Positions 11,559 through 30,766 of a stretch of 64,000 nucleotides of DNA are shown here, piece by piece. The notes beneath the pieces are model-generated. The model saw nothing but the letters and a program-made list of their open reading frames with translations, searched no databases and was not told the DNA's origin. The translations under genes were made by a program, and so were the position numbers. The stretch's first letter is position 1. Each line of letters opens with the position of its first letter. Source of the DNA: Pteria penguin (taxonomy: Eukaryota; Mollusca; Bivalvia; Pterioida; Pteriidae); NCBI GenBank assembly GCA_035048485.1, contig CM068583.1:61872306-61936305 (forward strand), given 5' to 3'.

Positions 11559-12334
11559 AGTTCCAAAGTGGTTCCAGACTAGTCTTTCGCCTTCTACTCA
11601 TTGTTCAGACACGTACGTAGTCTATGAATCGCTCTGTCAGGTTGGTGATGCCGACTTCATCTCTGTCTTCTAGGGCTTGGAAACAAACGTCTTCGATAGC
11701 GTCGAAGGGAATGAGTGGAAGGCTGGCTGCTCTGTGTACGAGTGCCCTGACGTTGTCGTTCTCTCTGTATGGAATCGGAAGTCCAGTGGTCTGCGCTTTT
11801 CTCCATATGGCTTGAGTGAAGTGGATGAAACATCCTTTGGTAGTGGCCCTTGGGAACGGTGATTGCGTCGTGGGTGCCTGTCTCGAAGTCAAGCATCGCA
11901 GTGATTGGGGTGAAACCGAGTCCGAGGGCGAGCACCTAGTCGTTAAGTTGTGCGAAGAGTCATAGGTGGATTAGTTGGGTCTTGCGAAGTGCGAATACTA
12001 CTGATGTTATGACGTTGTTAATCCGGATGTGGATCGAGTAGATCAGAACATTAATAATTTCTTCTAATTAATCACGAAATATTTGTCGTTTGTGAAATAA
12101 TAATGTGATTTATTTTATGACTTGTGAATATTGTGAATATTATAAGAAATTTAACTTTGAACAGCATCAACTGTAATTGATAAGTGCATTGTCAGATGTC
12201 TTCAAAATACTCTCTTTTTTTACTAGAGTATGTACAGGTAAGACAGATAAAATACACTAATTTGATAACTGGTTACCACTTGGTAAGCCTCTTTCACACC
12301 CATTTATCATTAGATAATTAAAATATTTACGACT
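11559..12334. other. MULE remainder, then non-coding spacer
   Basis: Up to about 12060 this belongs to the MULE relic. From 12061 to 12334 it is AT-rich with no recognised feature. Confidence 0.4.
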
Positions 12335-12570
12335 TGTCGGGAATAAACCTAAAAAGTATTGCTGAGCAAGCATGCAAAGCTATTTTTTCATTGAAAAATA
12401 CGTTTTCAAAATTGAATTTTACAGTTTCTCCAAAATTATCAATGTTTAATAAATTAATTTCACCAATTCTTATGTATGGCTCAGAAATATGGGGTCTGAA
12501 CGATATTTCTGTTATAGATAAAATTCTGTCCAAATTTTGTAAAGAAATCTTGTTTGTAAGATCAAGCACC
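12335..12570 (+). pseudogene. LINE RT C-terminal fragment
   Basis: The frame reads IAEQACKAIFSLKNTFSKL, then LISPILMYGSEIWGLND and ILSKFCKEILFV. This is the stretch after the RT palm in many LINE ORF2 proteins (PIL-Y-GSEIWG). Both flanks are lost. Confidence 0.72.
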
Positions 12571-12654
12571 CCATATATATATATAATGTATTTTCTCATG
12601 CATGCATGTATATATGATGTTGAATTTTGCTAGAAGCACTGATGTGCTTCAGGC

Positions 12655-12730
12655 AAAAATAAACTACAACAATAGAAATATAATATTCGTGGTGTGTCTT
12701 AAAGCAATAAACAATCAATCAATCAATCTT
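12655..12730 (+). mobile_element. SINE/LINE tail with (AATC)n end
   Basis: The text ATATTCGTGGTGTG followed by TTAAAGCAATAAACAATC and repeated CAAT matches the 3' tail of the tRNA-headed SINE at 31741-32016 and more weakly the one at 30767-31030. Only the tail is present. Confidence 0.6.
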
Positions 12731-12746
12731 ATGTATAGGGTTTAGC

Positions 12747-13091
12747 ATGGTTCCAGTAAATGAACGAACAATGGAGGAGAGAGGCACCAAACAAGTCAAG
12801 TTGGTAGGCAGAGGAGACAAGAGGCAGATAACCGCTCTACTCGTTTCAACTATGTCCGGCGTTCTTCTACCCCCACAACTTTTATATGTCGGTATAACCG
12901 AACAGTGTCACTCAAAAGTAAATTTTCCTGATTCGTGGGATATTACCCATTCGGAATTCCACAGGAGCAATGATACGACAATGACTCGATACGCCGAAAA
13001 GATCATCATTCCATACGTTGAGGCCGTTCGAGAAGGAATGGAACTCGCGCGTGTCAAGCAACATGACTCTTCTATGGTTCGTGATTTATAG
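12747..13091 (+). pseudogene. pogo/Tigger-type DDE transposase fragment
   Basis: About 114 codons: TMEERGTKQVKLVGRGDKRQ, then QITALLVSTMSGVLLPPQLL, GITEQCH, NFPDSWDITHSE and MTRYAEKIIIPYV. This is the middle of the DDE_1 superfamily catalytic domain found in pogo-like elements. The block with the first catalytic Asp (DQTG) and the C-terminal Asp are absent. The 3' edge runs into a tandem repeat. Confidence 0.78.
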
Positions 13092-13208
13092 CGAGACAAT
13101 ACAAAATGGTGGGGTTTATAGCGAGACAATACAAAATGGTGGCGGTTTATAGCGAGACAATACAAAATGGTGGCGGTTTATAGCGAGACAATACAAAATG
13201 GTGGGGTT
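13078..13208. repeat. 31-32-bp tandem repeat, about 4 copies
   Basis: The unit contains TTTATAGCGAGACAATAC and AAAATGGTGG, repeated head to tail. It overlaps the end of the pogo fragment. Confidence 0.85.
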
Positions 13209-13490
13209 TTTTATTTTATAATATTGTGCATGTAACAGAAAAAAAGTAAATTAAATACGTTTTCATAATTGTTGACGGTGTCTGTGTAGTGAATACTTAC
13301 TCGGTTGTGTTCAGTAAAGTGATAATTATATTACATCCAACAGATGTAATTGTATTACTGGGCAAAAATGACTTCAGAATTTAAATCTTTTTGTGACCTT
13401 ACGCAAAGTCTACCGCGTAACTAGTGTGAATTTCCCCCACGCGTAAAAACCACTTTTACAGTATGCTACCTAGCACATGAAAAGCTAAGG
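13209..13490. other. Non-coding spacer
   Basis: No ORF or repeat recognised. Confidence 0.35.
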
Positions 13491-13900
13491 TACTCGGGAC
13501 AGAAAGTCAAGCCGCCCTGGACGTAGAAACCTAAGGTACCCAAGACAGAAAGCTAATGTACCCACGAAAGAAAAAAGGCACCCAGTACAGAAAGCTAAAG
13601 TACCAAAGACATAGAAAGCTAATCTACCCTGGGTCTGGCGCCATAAACTGAGAATATACTTAAGTCAAAAATTTCATTTTAATTTATTCCATTTATATCA
13701 AACGTTCAAATAAATTTAATGCAGAATGGTTTAATTTAATTAATCAGTAGAATAAAACTAAATAAAATCCAAATCCCAGTTATTAATTCATTGATGAACT
13801 GAAGAATATGAATTTTGACTTAAGTATATTCTCAGTTTATGGTGCCGGACCCTGGGCGTAGAATGCTAATGTACCAGGACATAGAAGCTAAGGTACCAGA
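13491..13900. repeat. Minisatellite AGAAAGCTAAGGTACC, left part
   Basis: Degenerate copies of AGAAAGCTAAGGTACCCA and ACATAGAAAGCTAATG recur at 13491-13627 and 13857-13900, and again at 16520-16670 on the far side of element C. The array was therefore one locus before element C and the MITE arrived. Confidence 0.72.
13628..13856. mobile_element. MITE with 44-bp inverted ends
   Basis: The left arm CCCTGGGTCTGGCGCCATAA continues with ACTGAGAATATACTTAAG. The right arm is its inverse at 13813-13856 with a few mismatches. The 141-bp centre is AT-rich and non-coding. It sits inside the AGAAAGCTAAGG minisatellite. Confidence 0.78.
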
Positions 13901-13904
13901 AAAG

Positions 13905-15288
13905 AAAGAAGTGACGTCATTATTAAGTTTTACACACGATTTAATTTCTTCGTACATATTACGAATGATTCTAAGGAATTTGCCATTGATGTTGTACTGT
14001 AACAGTTTACTCCAAAGTCCCGATCTCCAAACAGTATCGAAGGCTTTCGAAAAATCTATGAATGCGCAATATAACTTTTTCCGCCTTTTATTTAAAATAG
14101 AAATTATCGATATATGATCCAGGGTTGAGTAGCCATTTCGAAACCCTGCTTGTACTTCTGAAAGAGCACTGTGTGATTCGAGAAAGAAGTTCAGACGATT
14201 ATTTAGAACAACTTCCCTGTTTTTAAATTTTTGATCGCAATTCGGATTTCCTCTGGTGTTATTTCGTCATTCAAAAATTCGTCATTGCCTTCCTCAAGCT
14301 CTGTCATATCTATTTCTTCTATATCCGTTTCGGCGTTGATCTTTCTGAAATGTTCGTACAATATATCGAGCTGTATATTTCCTCTATCTTGTTTCTTAAA
14401 TCTATTAAGAATCTTCCAGTATTCTTTTGGGCTTTTCTTTCGTAAATTATTCAGCTTAAACTCAGTCTCCCGCTTCTCTTTTTCTATGTAGAAATGCATC
14501 GTTTTCTTATATTCTTTACTTGCATTTTTCATTTCTCTGCAGTTACTTTCGTTTCTCTGGACGTTGTATCTTCTCCGAGACAAATAATATTTCCGTCTAG
14601 CTGAGTGACATTTTCGACCAAACCAACTCTTATTATTCGATCGTTTTGACTGTATAGGGTTACGTTTAGGAAATGATAATGAAGCAGATGAAACATAAAT
14701 ATTACGAATTTTATCGGCGATATCATTTACGTCATGTGCAGTTACGTTTGTAGTTGATATATTAGAGATCAGGACTTGTATATCATTGACAGCATGAAGA
14801 TCTATATTTTCAATGAACAGTTCATTTCCTCCAGGTTTCCAACGAGGTATAGCGTTATTAGTAGATTCAGCAATTCTGCAACTGCAATCATTTTCCGTTA
14901 GATGTGTTTCTGCTGGTAAGTAAACCAAACCAAAATACACATCTTTGCCATCTATACAATTTGTAATACATAACCATTGAACAAACTCAGACTTATTAGG
15001 TAAAACAGTAATATGGTTCAACATCTTTTTTCTAATCAAAAAGGCAGTTCCACCAGAGCTTCTGTGAGGTAACTGCTGTCTATTATTACAAAATATTTCA
15101 AAATCATTGATAATAATAGAGTCATGGTCACTTAACTTAGTTTCGCATAGACCAATAACATCAAAATTATTAATAAAATCCAAGAATTCAGGATAATTCG
15201 TTTTCTGTCTTAGACCACAGACGTTTAAAACAGCAATGTTACAATAGTTATCAACGCTGGGTGTGGTATAGTGTACACCCCGACACCC
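13905..15288 (-). pseudogene. LINE C ORF2 with internal deletions
   Basis: The frame continues directly after the ORF1 TAG without an ATG. It reads NIAVLNVCGLRQKTNY, IGLCETKLSDHD, GGTAFLIRKKM and YFGLVYLPAETH, which is the start of an endonuclease. It then jumps to RIAESTNNAIPRWKPGG, skipping the GDFN-to-SDH part. It continues open to about 14203 (RKYYLSRRRYNVQRNES, KKSPKEYWKILN). After another deletion it reads LSEVQAGFRNGYSTLDH and AFIDFSKAFDTVWRSGLW, ending near 13905 before the catalytic YADD. Confidence 0.8.
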
Positions 15289-16428
15289 CTAACGCAATGC
15301 AGGCCTACGTCCACGCGCATGTCCGCGACCTCGTCCGTTACCTCTACGTGGTATTCGCTGTTGGTCTGTGAGGTATCCACTAGGTGGATAAAGATCGTCA
15401 TCGTTTCCTCGCGAGCGGGGTCTAGATGAGCGCCCGGCCACTTCACTGTACGATGTACCTCCTCGGACTCTCACGTCAGCAGAAGTTTCCTCTATTGGTA
15501 GATCAATATCGTCCGGATAAACACGCCTGTCATTGATGTACAGTTTATCGGCGACAAAACGCACCTTACTTTTGTTCTTTTTAGCCTCTCTGTAAGCAGG
15601 CAGCAACAATTTGCGTGTGTTCACAACCTCCCGTGGGTACTGCTCATTGATACCAAAAGGTTTCCCCCGGAGCATTGGGCCGGATCTACGGATGAGTTCC
15701 CTTTGTTTGTATGAAGAGAATTTGGCCACAATAGCGCGTGGTCTCTGGACCTTGTTATTATCAATAGTGTCCACCGGCTGACCGAGCCTATGCACTCGCT
15801 CGAATCTTATTTCTTCATCAATCTCTAATTCATCTTTTATGAAATCATGTAGTAATTCTTCAGTATTTTCACCACTTGTTTCTTCAATCCCAGAGAATAC
15901 TAAATTGTCTCTCATACTCCGGCACTGAAGATCCAAAACGGTATCCTTGAGTTGAGAATTTTTCCGGGTTAATTCATTAAGATATGATGCGTTTTCATCC
16001 ACTGAACATTTCACGTCATGTATGTGCTTGGAGACAGCTTGTGCATTTTTCGTTAAGTTTTCCTTTATTGACACAACATCTTTCTGTACGTCATCATACT
16101 TTGTACTCAAAAAGTCTGTACTACTTTCAATGCTTTTGACCTTTTCCTCAGTTGCCTTGACTCTATCATCTAAGCTCTCCAGGCGTTTGCTCATTACTTC
16201 AATACTTTTACTTATCTCATCTAGGAGATTAATTTTACTCATATTTTGTTCAATACTAGCTAGGCGCTTTTCAATACTTCCCAGAATGTTTGAATTGTGT
16301 GACATTGTAGACGCATCTAGGTTCGTAAGTGTCGGTTGATATCCCTGTGGGTACGCACAGGCTCCAGACTGTTCAGATGCAGGGTTTGTGCCGTTTATTA
16401 TGTACGGAATATCAGCGTTTTGGCTCAT
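15289..16428 (-). CDS. LINE C ORF1 protein (coiled coil, RRM-like)
   Basis: An intact 379-codon frame from the ATG at 16426-16428 (MSQNADIPYIINGT) to TAG at 15289-15291; the frame is open further upstream, but that part looks like 5' UTR. Residues about 45-170 form a long heptad-rich coiled coil (IEKRLASIEQNMSKI, MSKRLESLDDRV). The RRM follows (RDNLVFSGIEE, FERVHRLGQ, RAIVAKFSSYKQR) and the C-terminal domain (KPFGINEQYP, ADKLYIND). The tail is Arg/Gly-rich (RGNGRGRGHARGRRP). Role by family: RNA-binding chaperone of the retroelement particle. No in-frame damage, unlike ORF2 of the same copy. Confidence 0.85.
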   Translation of the reverse strand: MSQNADIPYIINGTNPASEQSGACAYPQGYQPTLTNLDASTMSHNSNILGSIEKRLASIEQNMSKINLLDEISKSIEVMSKRLESLDDRVKATEEKVKSIESSTDFLSTKYDDVQKDVVSIKENLTKNAQAVSKHIHDVKCSVDENASYLNELTRKNSQLKDTVLDLQCRSMRDNLVFSGIEETSGENTEELLHDFIKDELEIDEEIRFERVHRLGQPVDTIDNNKVQRPRAIVAKFSSYKQRELIRRSGPMLRGKPFGINEQYPREVVNTRKLLLPAYREAKKNKSKVRFVADKLYINDRRVYPDDIDLPIEETSADVRVRGGTSYSEVAGRSSRPRSRGNDDDLYPPSGYLTDQQRIPRRGNGRGRGHARGRRPALR

Positions 16429-16515
16429 ATTTAGACTTGTATCTGTGTCCGTGTCTGTTTTATCACAAGGAAAATCTAGCTTTTGTCTTGAGCGTCCCCG
16501 TTGGTCACAAAACAT

Positions 16516-16675
16516 ACAAAACTGAGGTACATATACAAAGCTAAGATACTCCACATAGAAAGCCAATGTATCATAATAAAGAAACCTCAGGTAACAGGAC
16601 ATAGAAAGCTAAGGTGCCCAGGACTTGGAAATTTGAGTAACTGAGGATATAGAAATATCAGGTACCCAGTGTCCT
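16516..16675. repeat. Minisatellite AGAAAGCTAAGGTACC, right part
   Basis: Continuation of the array seen at 13491-13900, with ACATAGAAAGCTAAGG and GGTACCCAG copies. Confidence 0.68.
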
Positions 16676-17094
16676 TGACGCATGTATTCAATGTAAAGTT
16701 CAATGACTTCCATGACCTTTTATGCGTCATGTGTGAATCTGATATTATCAAATGCTTTGTTAACCTGGGTATAAGCACCTGTAGGATTCAGTGTACTGTT
16801 TACTTATCCAATGCTTATCATGTACTGATCTGAGTGGGTTTTATATCGTAGCGGTAAATTAACATCTCAAAAGACTGAAGCTAAACATCAATAACATTAT
16901 TGTCATACGACATTATAGACAACAAGGCAGTAAATATGTCTATTTTCTGGTAAAAGGAAAGTAAGTTGATATTGAAAGTAAAGATTATCACGACTGACTT
17001 AACTCATATAAGTAGTAGTACCGAGGAAATCTTGTTCCACCTTACAGTACTGACACTAGCCTGTGTTACTGTAATTTTCCATTTCTGATAAACT
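16676..17094. other. Non-coding spacer
   Basis: No ORF, repeat or element recognised. Confidence 0.35.
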
Positions 17095-17685
17095 ATTATA
17101 TTCTGAATAACAAGACATATTGTATGTTCTGAATAACAAAACTTATTGTATGTTCTGAATAACAAGACCTATCGTATGTTCTAAATAACAATACTTATTG
17201 TATGTACTAATAACAAGACCTATTGTATGTTCTGAATAACAAGACCTGTTGTATATTGTGAATAACAATACTTATTGCATGTTCCTAATAACAAGACCTA
17301 TTGTATGTTCTGAATAACAATACTTATTGTATGTTCTGAATAACAAGACCTATTGCATGTTCTGAATAACAATACTTATTGTATGTTCCTAATAACAAGA
17401 CCTATTGTATGTTCTGAATAACAAGACCTATTGTATGTTCTGAATTACAATACTTATTGTATGTTCCTAATAACAAGACCTATTGTATGTTCCTAATAAC
17501 AAGACCTATTGTATGTTCTGAATTACAATACTTATTGTATGTTCCTAATAACAAGACCTGTTGTATGCTCTGAATTACGATACTTATTGTATGTTTTGAA
17601 TAACAAGACCTATCGTATGGCCTAATAACCAGACTTATTGTATGTTCTAGATAACCAGATTTGTTGTATGTTTGATCGTCAGATA
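17095..17685. repeat. 26-bp minisatellite, about 22 copies
   Basis: The unit TGTTCTGAATAACAAGACCT plus ATTGTA alternates with a variant carrying AATACTTATTGTA. Copies differ by a few bases. Confidence 0.9.
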
Positions 17686-18829
<1,144 letters not shown>

Positions 18830-19336
18830 CATCAGACAACTGATCAAAGTTGCTAAAAAGTTGATCCACCTGTAACAACAAGGCATTTCCTTAGATTTGT
18901 GCATCAAGTCAATACTAGAACAAGACAAAGTGTTACAATTTTTTTAATACTTTTTATACCAAAAGTACACACAGAATATTATAAAAGATCTTTTAATATA
19001 TCAGCAGCATTTTTATGGAATGATTTACCACAATATATTAGAGATTGCAAGAGCTTTTTATCTTTTAAATCGTCTTATTTAGAACATTAATTTACATAAA
19101 TGATTTATTTTCTTTCAGGGGCTAGATTCTATGGAAATGTGCTAGATTGTCTAATTTAAACAATTTCTCTTAATTTGATTATAATTATGTAACATTTAAG
19201 ATATATGTATATATTTATAAGTTTTTTTCTTATATTTGTACATCAAGTATTATTGTGATAACTTATATGTTGGATATATATTTTACAGACAGGACCACAA
19301 TGTGAACTAGTTGTGCCATCCTGTATAAATAAAGGA

Positions 19337-19400
<64 letters not shown>
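18830..19400 (+). mobile_element. 5'-truncated LINE tail ending in (ATT)n
   Basis: The frame at 18895-19090 reads HQVNTRTRQSVTI, then FNISAAFLWNDLPQYIRD and FLSFKSSYLEH, the C-terminus of CR1/L2/Jockey-like ORF2 proteins (NTR ... SF ... WN-LP ... FK). The 3' UTR runs to AATAAAGGA at about 19328, and the (ATT)n tail follows at 19337-19400. Confidence 0.8.
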
Positions 19401-19402
<2 letters not shown>

Positions 19403-19406
19403 AAAA

Positions 19407-19665
19407 CAGGGCATCTTTGAAATCTGATTACAGTGGGCATTTCTTTAAACGAGGCAACTCTAAGCTCTGAATACAGTGGGTATTTCATAAAAACAGAGCA
19501 TCTCTAAGCTCTGAGTACAGTGGACATTTCATAGAAACAGGGCACCTCAAAGCTGTGAATACTGTGGGCATTTCATAAAACCAGGCAACTCTAATTTCTG
19601 AACATAGTGGGCATTTCATAAAAAACAGGGTATCTCTAAAACTGAATACAGTGGGCATAATTTTC
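19407..19665. repeat. 45-bp minisatellite, about 6 copies
   Basis: The unit contains ACAGGGCATCTCTAAGCTCT, GAATACAGTGGGCATTTC and ATAAAA. Copies are 80-90 percent alike by eye. Confidence 0.85.
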
Positions 19666-19674
19666 ATATATTTC

Positions 19675-22600
19675 AGTATCTTCCTTTTTTATTGAAAACC
19701 GTGCAATTACATATTTCATTGTGGACGATCTAACCGATGCGGATCTGAAGCTGAAAAGGGAACTCAAACCTGAAATTGAAGAAGCAAAGCGTGAAAACAA
19801 GAGATGGAAATTTAGAAACGGAAAACTAATCGTGAACGGGGAAATAGTAAACAAATAGGAAGCATCCCAGTCCATTGGCAGCGATGGCAGTAACATCAAA
19901 ATATGTTCGTGGAATGTAAATTCGTGGACCAGCAAAAATGATTCCGTTAGGAAAGAAATTGTGCTAAATGTGAATCCAGATATAATGTGTGTAATTGAAA
20001 GTAAATTAAAAGGTGATAATCGAATTCATGTTGATGGGTTCCGGTGGTTAGGCCATAATCGTATCGATACGCAGCGAGTCGGATCAGGAGGGGTTGGTGC
20101 TTTGATAAAAGCTAACATTTACGATATGTTTTACATTTCTATTGTAGATAAAACTTTTGAAGATGTGCTAATACTTAAATTTATCCATAAGTTATCTAGA
20201 TCTTCATTTTGTTTATGTATTGTATATTTTCCACCAGAAAATAGCAAGAAAGGTAAAAAGGTACAAGAAAAATATGATCATATTGCAAACTTCATGTACA
20301 GATGTGAAGATAGTATTATATTATGCGGTGATTTTAACGCTCGTATATCTAATCATATTGATTATGTACATAATATCGATGTTATTCCAAATCGTATACA
20401 TATTGATGATACACGCAATGCATATGGTGATTTATTTTTAGAATTTTTGAAAAGTATGAAATACGCTGTACTTAATGGTAGAATAACACCTCAATGGGAT
20501 GATTATACATCTATATCTGTCAAGGGTAAAGCTGTAGTTGATTATATTTGTACACGTTATGAAGATTTGTCACGCATGACTGCATTCAGGGTACACACGG
20601 TGAAGGATTTAATATGCAAATATAGCATCATTCCGAGTTGCGCAATACCTGATCATTCAGTCTTAGAGTGTAACTATATCGTAAGCTACGCCGAGGCGTT
20701 GTCCGTGGAGTATGGAAGTACAGATAATGGTGTTAAGGATAAAGAGGACTGCATGGCTAAGAAAGAATCGTTTCCCAAATTCAAGGTGGATTCAATACCG
20801 GTAGATTTTTTAAGCACTGAAGAATGTAAACGCATGATAGAGGACACCATAGCAAGAATACGATCGGATATAGAATCTCAGGAACAGATTGACGCCGTAT
20901 ATCAGGAAATAACAGACATTTATTATCGGGAAATGAATGAAAAACTCCTTAAACTTAACACCCGTTCTAAAGGAAACAACAAACGTATTCGGCGGAAACT
21001 CAAACCGTGGTGGAACGATACGTTGGACGCATTGTTTCGCGCATATCACGAAGCAGAACGGAAGTTTTTAAAAAGTCGATGCCGCCAAGAAAAGCTAACC
21101 CTTCGTAAAATATACAAAGACGCACAGAAAAACTTCGATCGAGAATACCAACGGGTTAAGAAGCACTACATTTATGAAGTAAAGATTGGCATAGCAGAAT
21201 CAGAGAGTAAAAACCCCCGAGAGTTCTGGCGTAAACTTAAACAACTTGGACGACAAACTAAAAGAGACATACCTTTTGAAACAATCGATGAGAACGGAAT
21301 AATACAAAGGGAGGACAAAATCGTACTAGACAAATGGAAAAATGATTTCAGTGAACTATATAATGGTGATGATCAAGAAAGCTATGAACATGACGCAATT
21401 ATACAAGACCTAGAGATCATGGAGAATGAAATGCAGAACATAGATGACACTAGCGGTATGAACGAACCAATCACTTTTAGCGAGACCGTTAATGCAGTAT
21501 TCCACGCTAAAGCGGGAAAAACCGTGGGTCAAGATGGTATTCCTAGCGAAGTGCTAAAATCAAATAATTCACTTAAATTGCTCCACAGCCTCTTTCAGTG
21601 TTGCTTTGATCGTTGCGTCTTGCCATCCATATGGAATAAAGCTTTGATCAGACCAATTCCGAAAAATTATCAAAGCAATCCGCGTGTACCGATGAATTAC
21701 AGAGGGATAAGCCTTTTGTCGCACATTAGTAAAATATATGCGCAGATACTTAACAAGCGTCCAGTAATATACTTAGAAGAACATTGTATTCTCGCAGAAG
21801 AACAGAACGGATTTCGTAAAGATCGCTCATGTGAAGAACACATTTTTACATTATCTAGTATTGTGCGGAATAGAAAAGCAAGAAGAGAGTCAACATTCTG
21901 CTGCTTCGTGGATATGCAGAAGGCTTTTGATCGTGTTAATAGACAATACCTGTATTTTAAGCTTATGAAGATCGGAGTTTCCCATAACATGTATCGCAAC
22001 ATTCAGAATTTATATAAAGAAACTGCAGCTTCAGTAATACTTAATGACAAGCGTTCTGATTGGTTCTCAATAACTTCCGAAGTGAAACAAGGTGACGTCA
22101 TTTCGCCGACGTTATTTTCTATCTTCATTAACGATCTAGCTGTAAATGCAAAAAATAGCGGTTGTGGCGTACCACTAGAAGACGTCAATATAAGTATATT
22201 ACTGTACGCTGATGATATTGTACTCATAGCTCCCGATGAACATTCTCTTCAATCTTTGATAAATATTGTTTACTATTGGTGCATGAAATGGAAGTTAAGT
22301 GTGAACTTGGATAAGACTAAGATTGTTCATTTTCGTAGACAGTCAGTCGCTCAAACTGAAACGGAATTCAAGTTTGGAGAAGACATCATCGAAATACGGA
22401 AAAGCTATAAATATTTGGGGGTTATACTTGACGAATATCTGGATTTTACTACAACATCTAATGCGTTGTCAGATTCTGCTAGTCGTGCATTTAGCGGAGT
22501 GGTTGGGAACTTACTACATCAAACCGATGTTACGTTTTCAACCTTTACAAAATTATTTGAAAGTAAAAATTTTGCCTATAATGGACTACTGCAGTTCGAT

Positions 22601-23634
22601 ATGGGGAGCAAAGTTGTATTCTAAAGCTGACACATTACAAAACAGAATTTTAAAATATTTTCTTGGAGTTTATAAATACACATCAAATGCCGTCGTGCAC
22701 GGAGATACTGGATGGTTACCTAGCGTTGTAAGGAGAAAGTTAAATATGTTGCGATTATGGTACCGGCTATGCCAACTTGATGATAGTAGATTGGTGAAAC
22801 GTGTGTTCATCTGTGATTACTATAATTGTAAAATTAATTGGAGTGCAGATATTCGACGAATTTTTGCAGAATGTAATCTTCAATATTGTTACGATAATCT
22901 TACCACCGTTGGAAATAATGTAAACACCTTTCCTTGACATAGCAAAAAATGCATTGATGTCAACCGTTGTTGAGAAATGGAGAATCGAAAAAGAAAGTCA
23001 ATCTAAACTTCATCACTACGATCCGGTCAAAATAAATTATTGTGCAGAAAATTACGTCACACTGAATTTCTCTAAATCTACTAGATCTACTATTTGTCAG
23101 TTGAGGTCGGGAACACTACCGCTAGCTATAGAGCAAGGACGACATCATGGGATACCACATGATCAACGTATATGTAAAGAGTGTACCCTGAATGCAGTCG
23201 AGTCGGAAGTACACTTTTTATATCATTGTTCAAAATATATAACAATTCGATCTATATTATATCAATCGGCAATCACTTTAGTAACTGATTTTCCTTCACT
23301 GTCCGATAAAGAAAAACTGCTATTGTTGTGTTCACATAAAAAAGTTAATTTCTCCATTGGCAAAATATATTAAAACAGCACTTGTAATTAAATCACAATA
23401 TTAACTTAATATTAAAGGGTGGTCAGGGACACTTTTATATAGACCACCTTTCATCTTTCACCTTTACGTTCATTATTGATTATTCGTGACTGATAAGCCA
23501 ATTGGCTGGGTTATCTATACATTGCATTCTATGTAGTATATATTTTATATGTTAAACTTACTTGTTTTGATATTATGCAATGTATATTCTTCCTGTCACG
23601 TTAATAAACAGTATTATTATTATTATTATTATTA
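19675..23634 (+). mobile_element. Non-LTR retrotransposon D, nearly intact ORF2
   Basis: It is 5' truncated within ORF1: only the last 50 or so codons remain (DDLTDADLKLKREL ... WKFRNGKLIVNGEIVNK, TAG at 19856-19858). ORF2 follows in the same frame. The 3' UTR ends with AATAAACAG and a (TTA)n tail at 23612-23634. With only two frameshifts in over 3 kb, this looks like one of the youngest LINE copies here. Confidence 0.9.
19859..23373 (+). pseudogene. LINE D ORF2: endonuclease, RT, zinc finger; two frameshifts
   Basis: The frame is open from just after the ORF1 TAG to 22624. The endonuclease starts IKICSWNVNSW and contains DIMCVIESKL, ILCGDFNARIS, YAVLNGR and CAIPDHSVLECNY. The RT has GKTVGQDGIPSEVL, NYRGISLLSHISKIYAQ, QNGFRKDRSCEEH, VDMQKAFDRVNRQY, SEVKQGDVISPTLFSIFIND and LLYADDIVLIAP. 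A +1 shift near 22565 leads to MDYCSSIWGAKLYS. A second shift near 22926 leads to the C-terminus with QRICKECTLN and ESEVHFLYHCSKY, a C-x2-C-H-C finger. Stop TAA at 23371-23373. No ATG precedes the endonuclease core in this frame. Confidence 0.9.
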
Positions 23635-23802
23635 TCTAAATTTGCCAGTTTTGAACAATTATAAATACGTAGCTTTTCTCCATTATTATAATTAAAACGC
23701 GTTCTTTTTATTCACACATTCATCTAAATATTGATCAGCATCATACTCTTACTTACCATATCTAATCTTAAAGTAGTGTTTGAAGTTTATTTTTGTGTGT
23801 AG
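23635..23802 (+). other. 5' flank of cathepsin L; probable splice acceptor
   Basis: TTTATTTTTGTGTGTAG lies immediately before the start codon, a pyrimidine-rich tract ending in AG. The transcript start and 5' UTR exon are therefore probably upstream, possibly beyond element D. No TATA box or CpG-rich promoter was recognised. Confidence 0.45.
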
Positions 23803-30659
<6,857 letters not shown>

Positions 30660-30695
30660 TACTTTGCTGTGCGAATATATATGCTATACGACATG

Positions 30696-30701
30696 AATAA
30701 A
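30696..30701 (+). terminator. Cathepsin L polyadenylation signal
   Basis: AATAAA lies 37 bp after the stop codon, giving a very short 3' UTR. Confidence 0.75.
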
Positions 30702-30766
30702 CTTTAGATATAAATTAATCATGTTGATCGATTTGATGGCCAATTATATACACCTATTTTGACAAG

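Larger units (their letters stand above)
10518..12060 (-). pseudogene. MULE-type transposase relic, split by a PLE
   Basis: Minus-strand pieces read VNNVITSVVFAL-like text, then LALGLGFTPITAMLDFETG (about 11935-11880), GCFIHFTQAIWRKAQTTGL, ALVHRAASLPLIPFDAIEDV and LVWNHFGTQ (about 11575-11560). After the insert it continues with RTTNNLEGWHSKL (about 10800-10760) and a short C-terminus ending in TAG at 10518-10520. MULE DDE transposases end the catalytic domain with TNN-x-EGWH. Several frames are broken and the N-terminal part is missing. It could be a domesticated MULE-domain gene that died rather than a mobile copy; I cannot see terminal repeats. Confidence 0.72.
13900..16515 (-). mobile_element. 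Non-LTR retrotransposon C, 3' part missing
   Basis: ORF1 is intact. ORF2 has lost most of the endonuclease and the first RT blocks, and stops abruptly inside the RT at 13900, where minisatellite begins. LINE copies are normally 5' truncated; here the 5' end is kept and the 3' end lost, so later deletion or recombination is likely. Confidence 0.82.

Noticed and set aside
17095..17685. CRISPR-like array (regular 26-bp repeats)
   Set aside because: Repeats are contiguous without unique spacers, in a eukaryotic context with no cas genes. A minisatellite.
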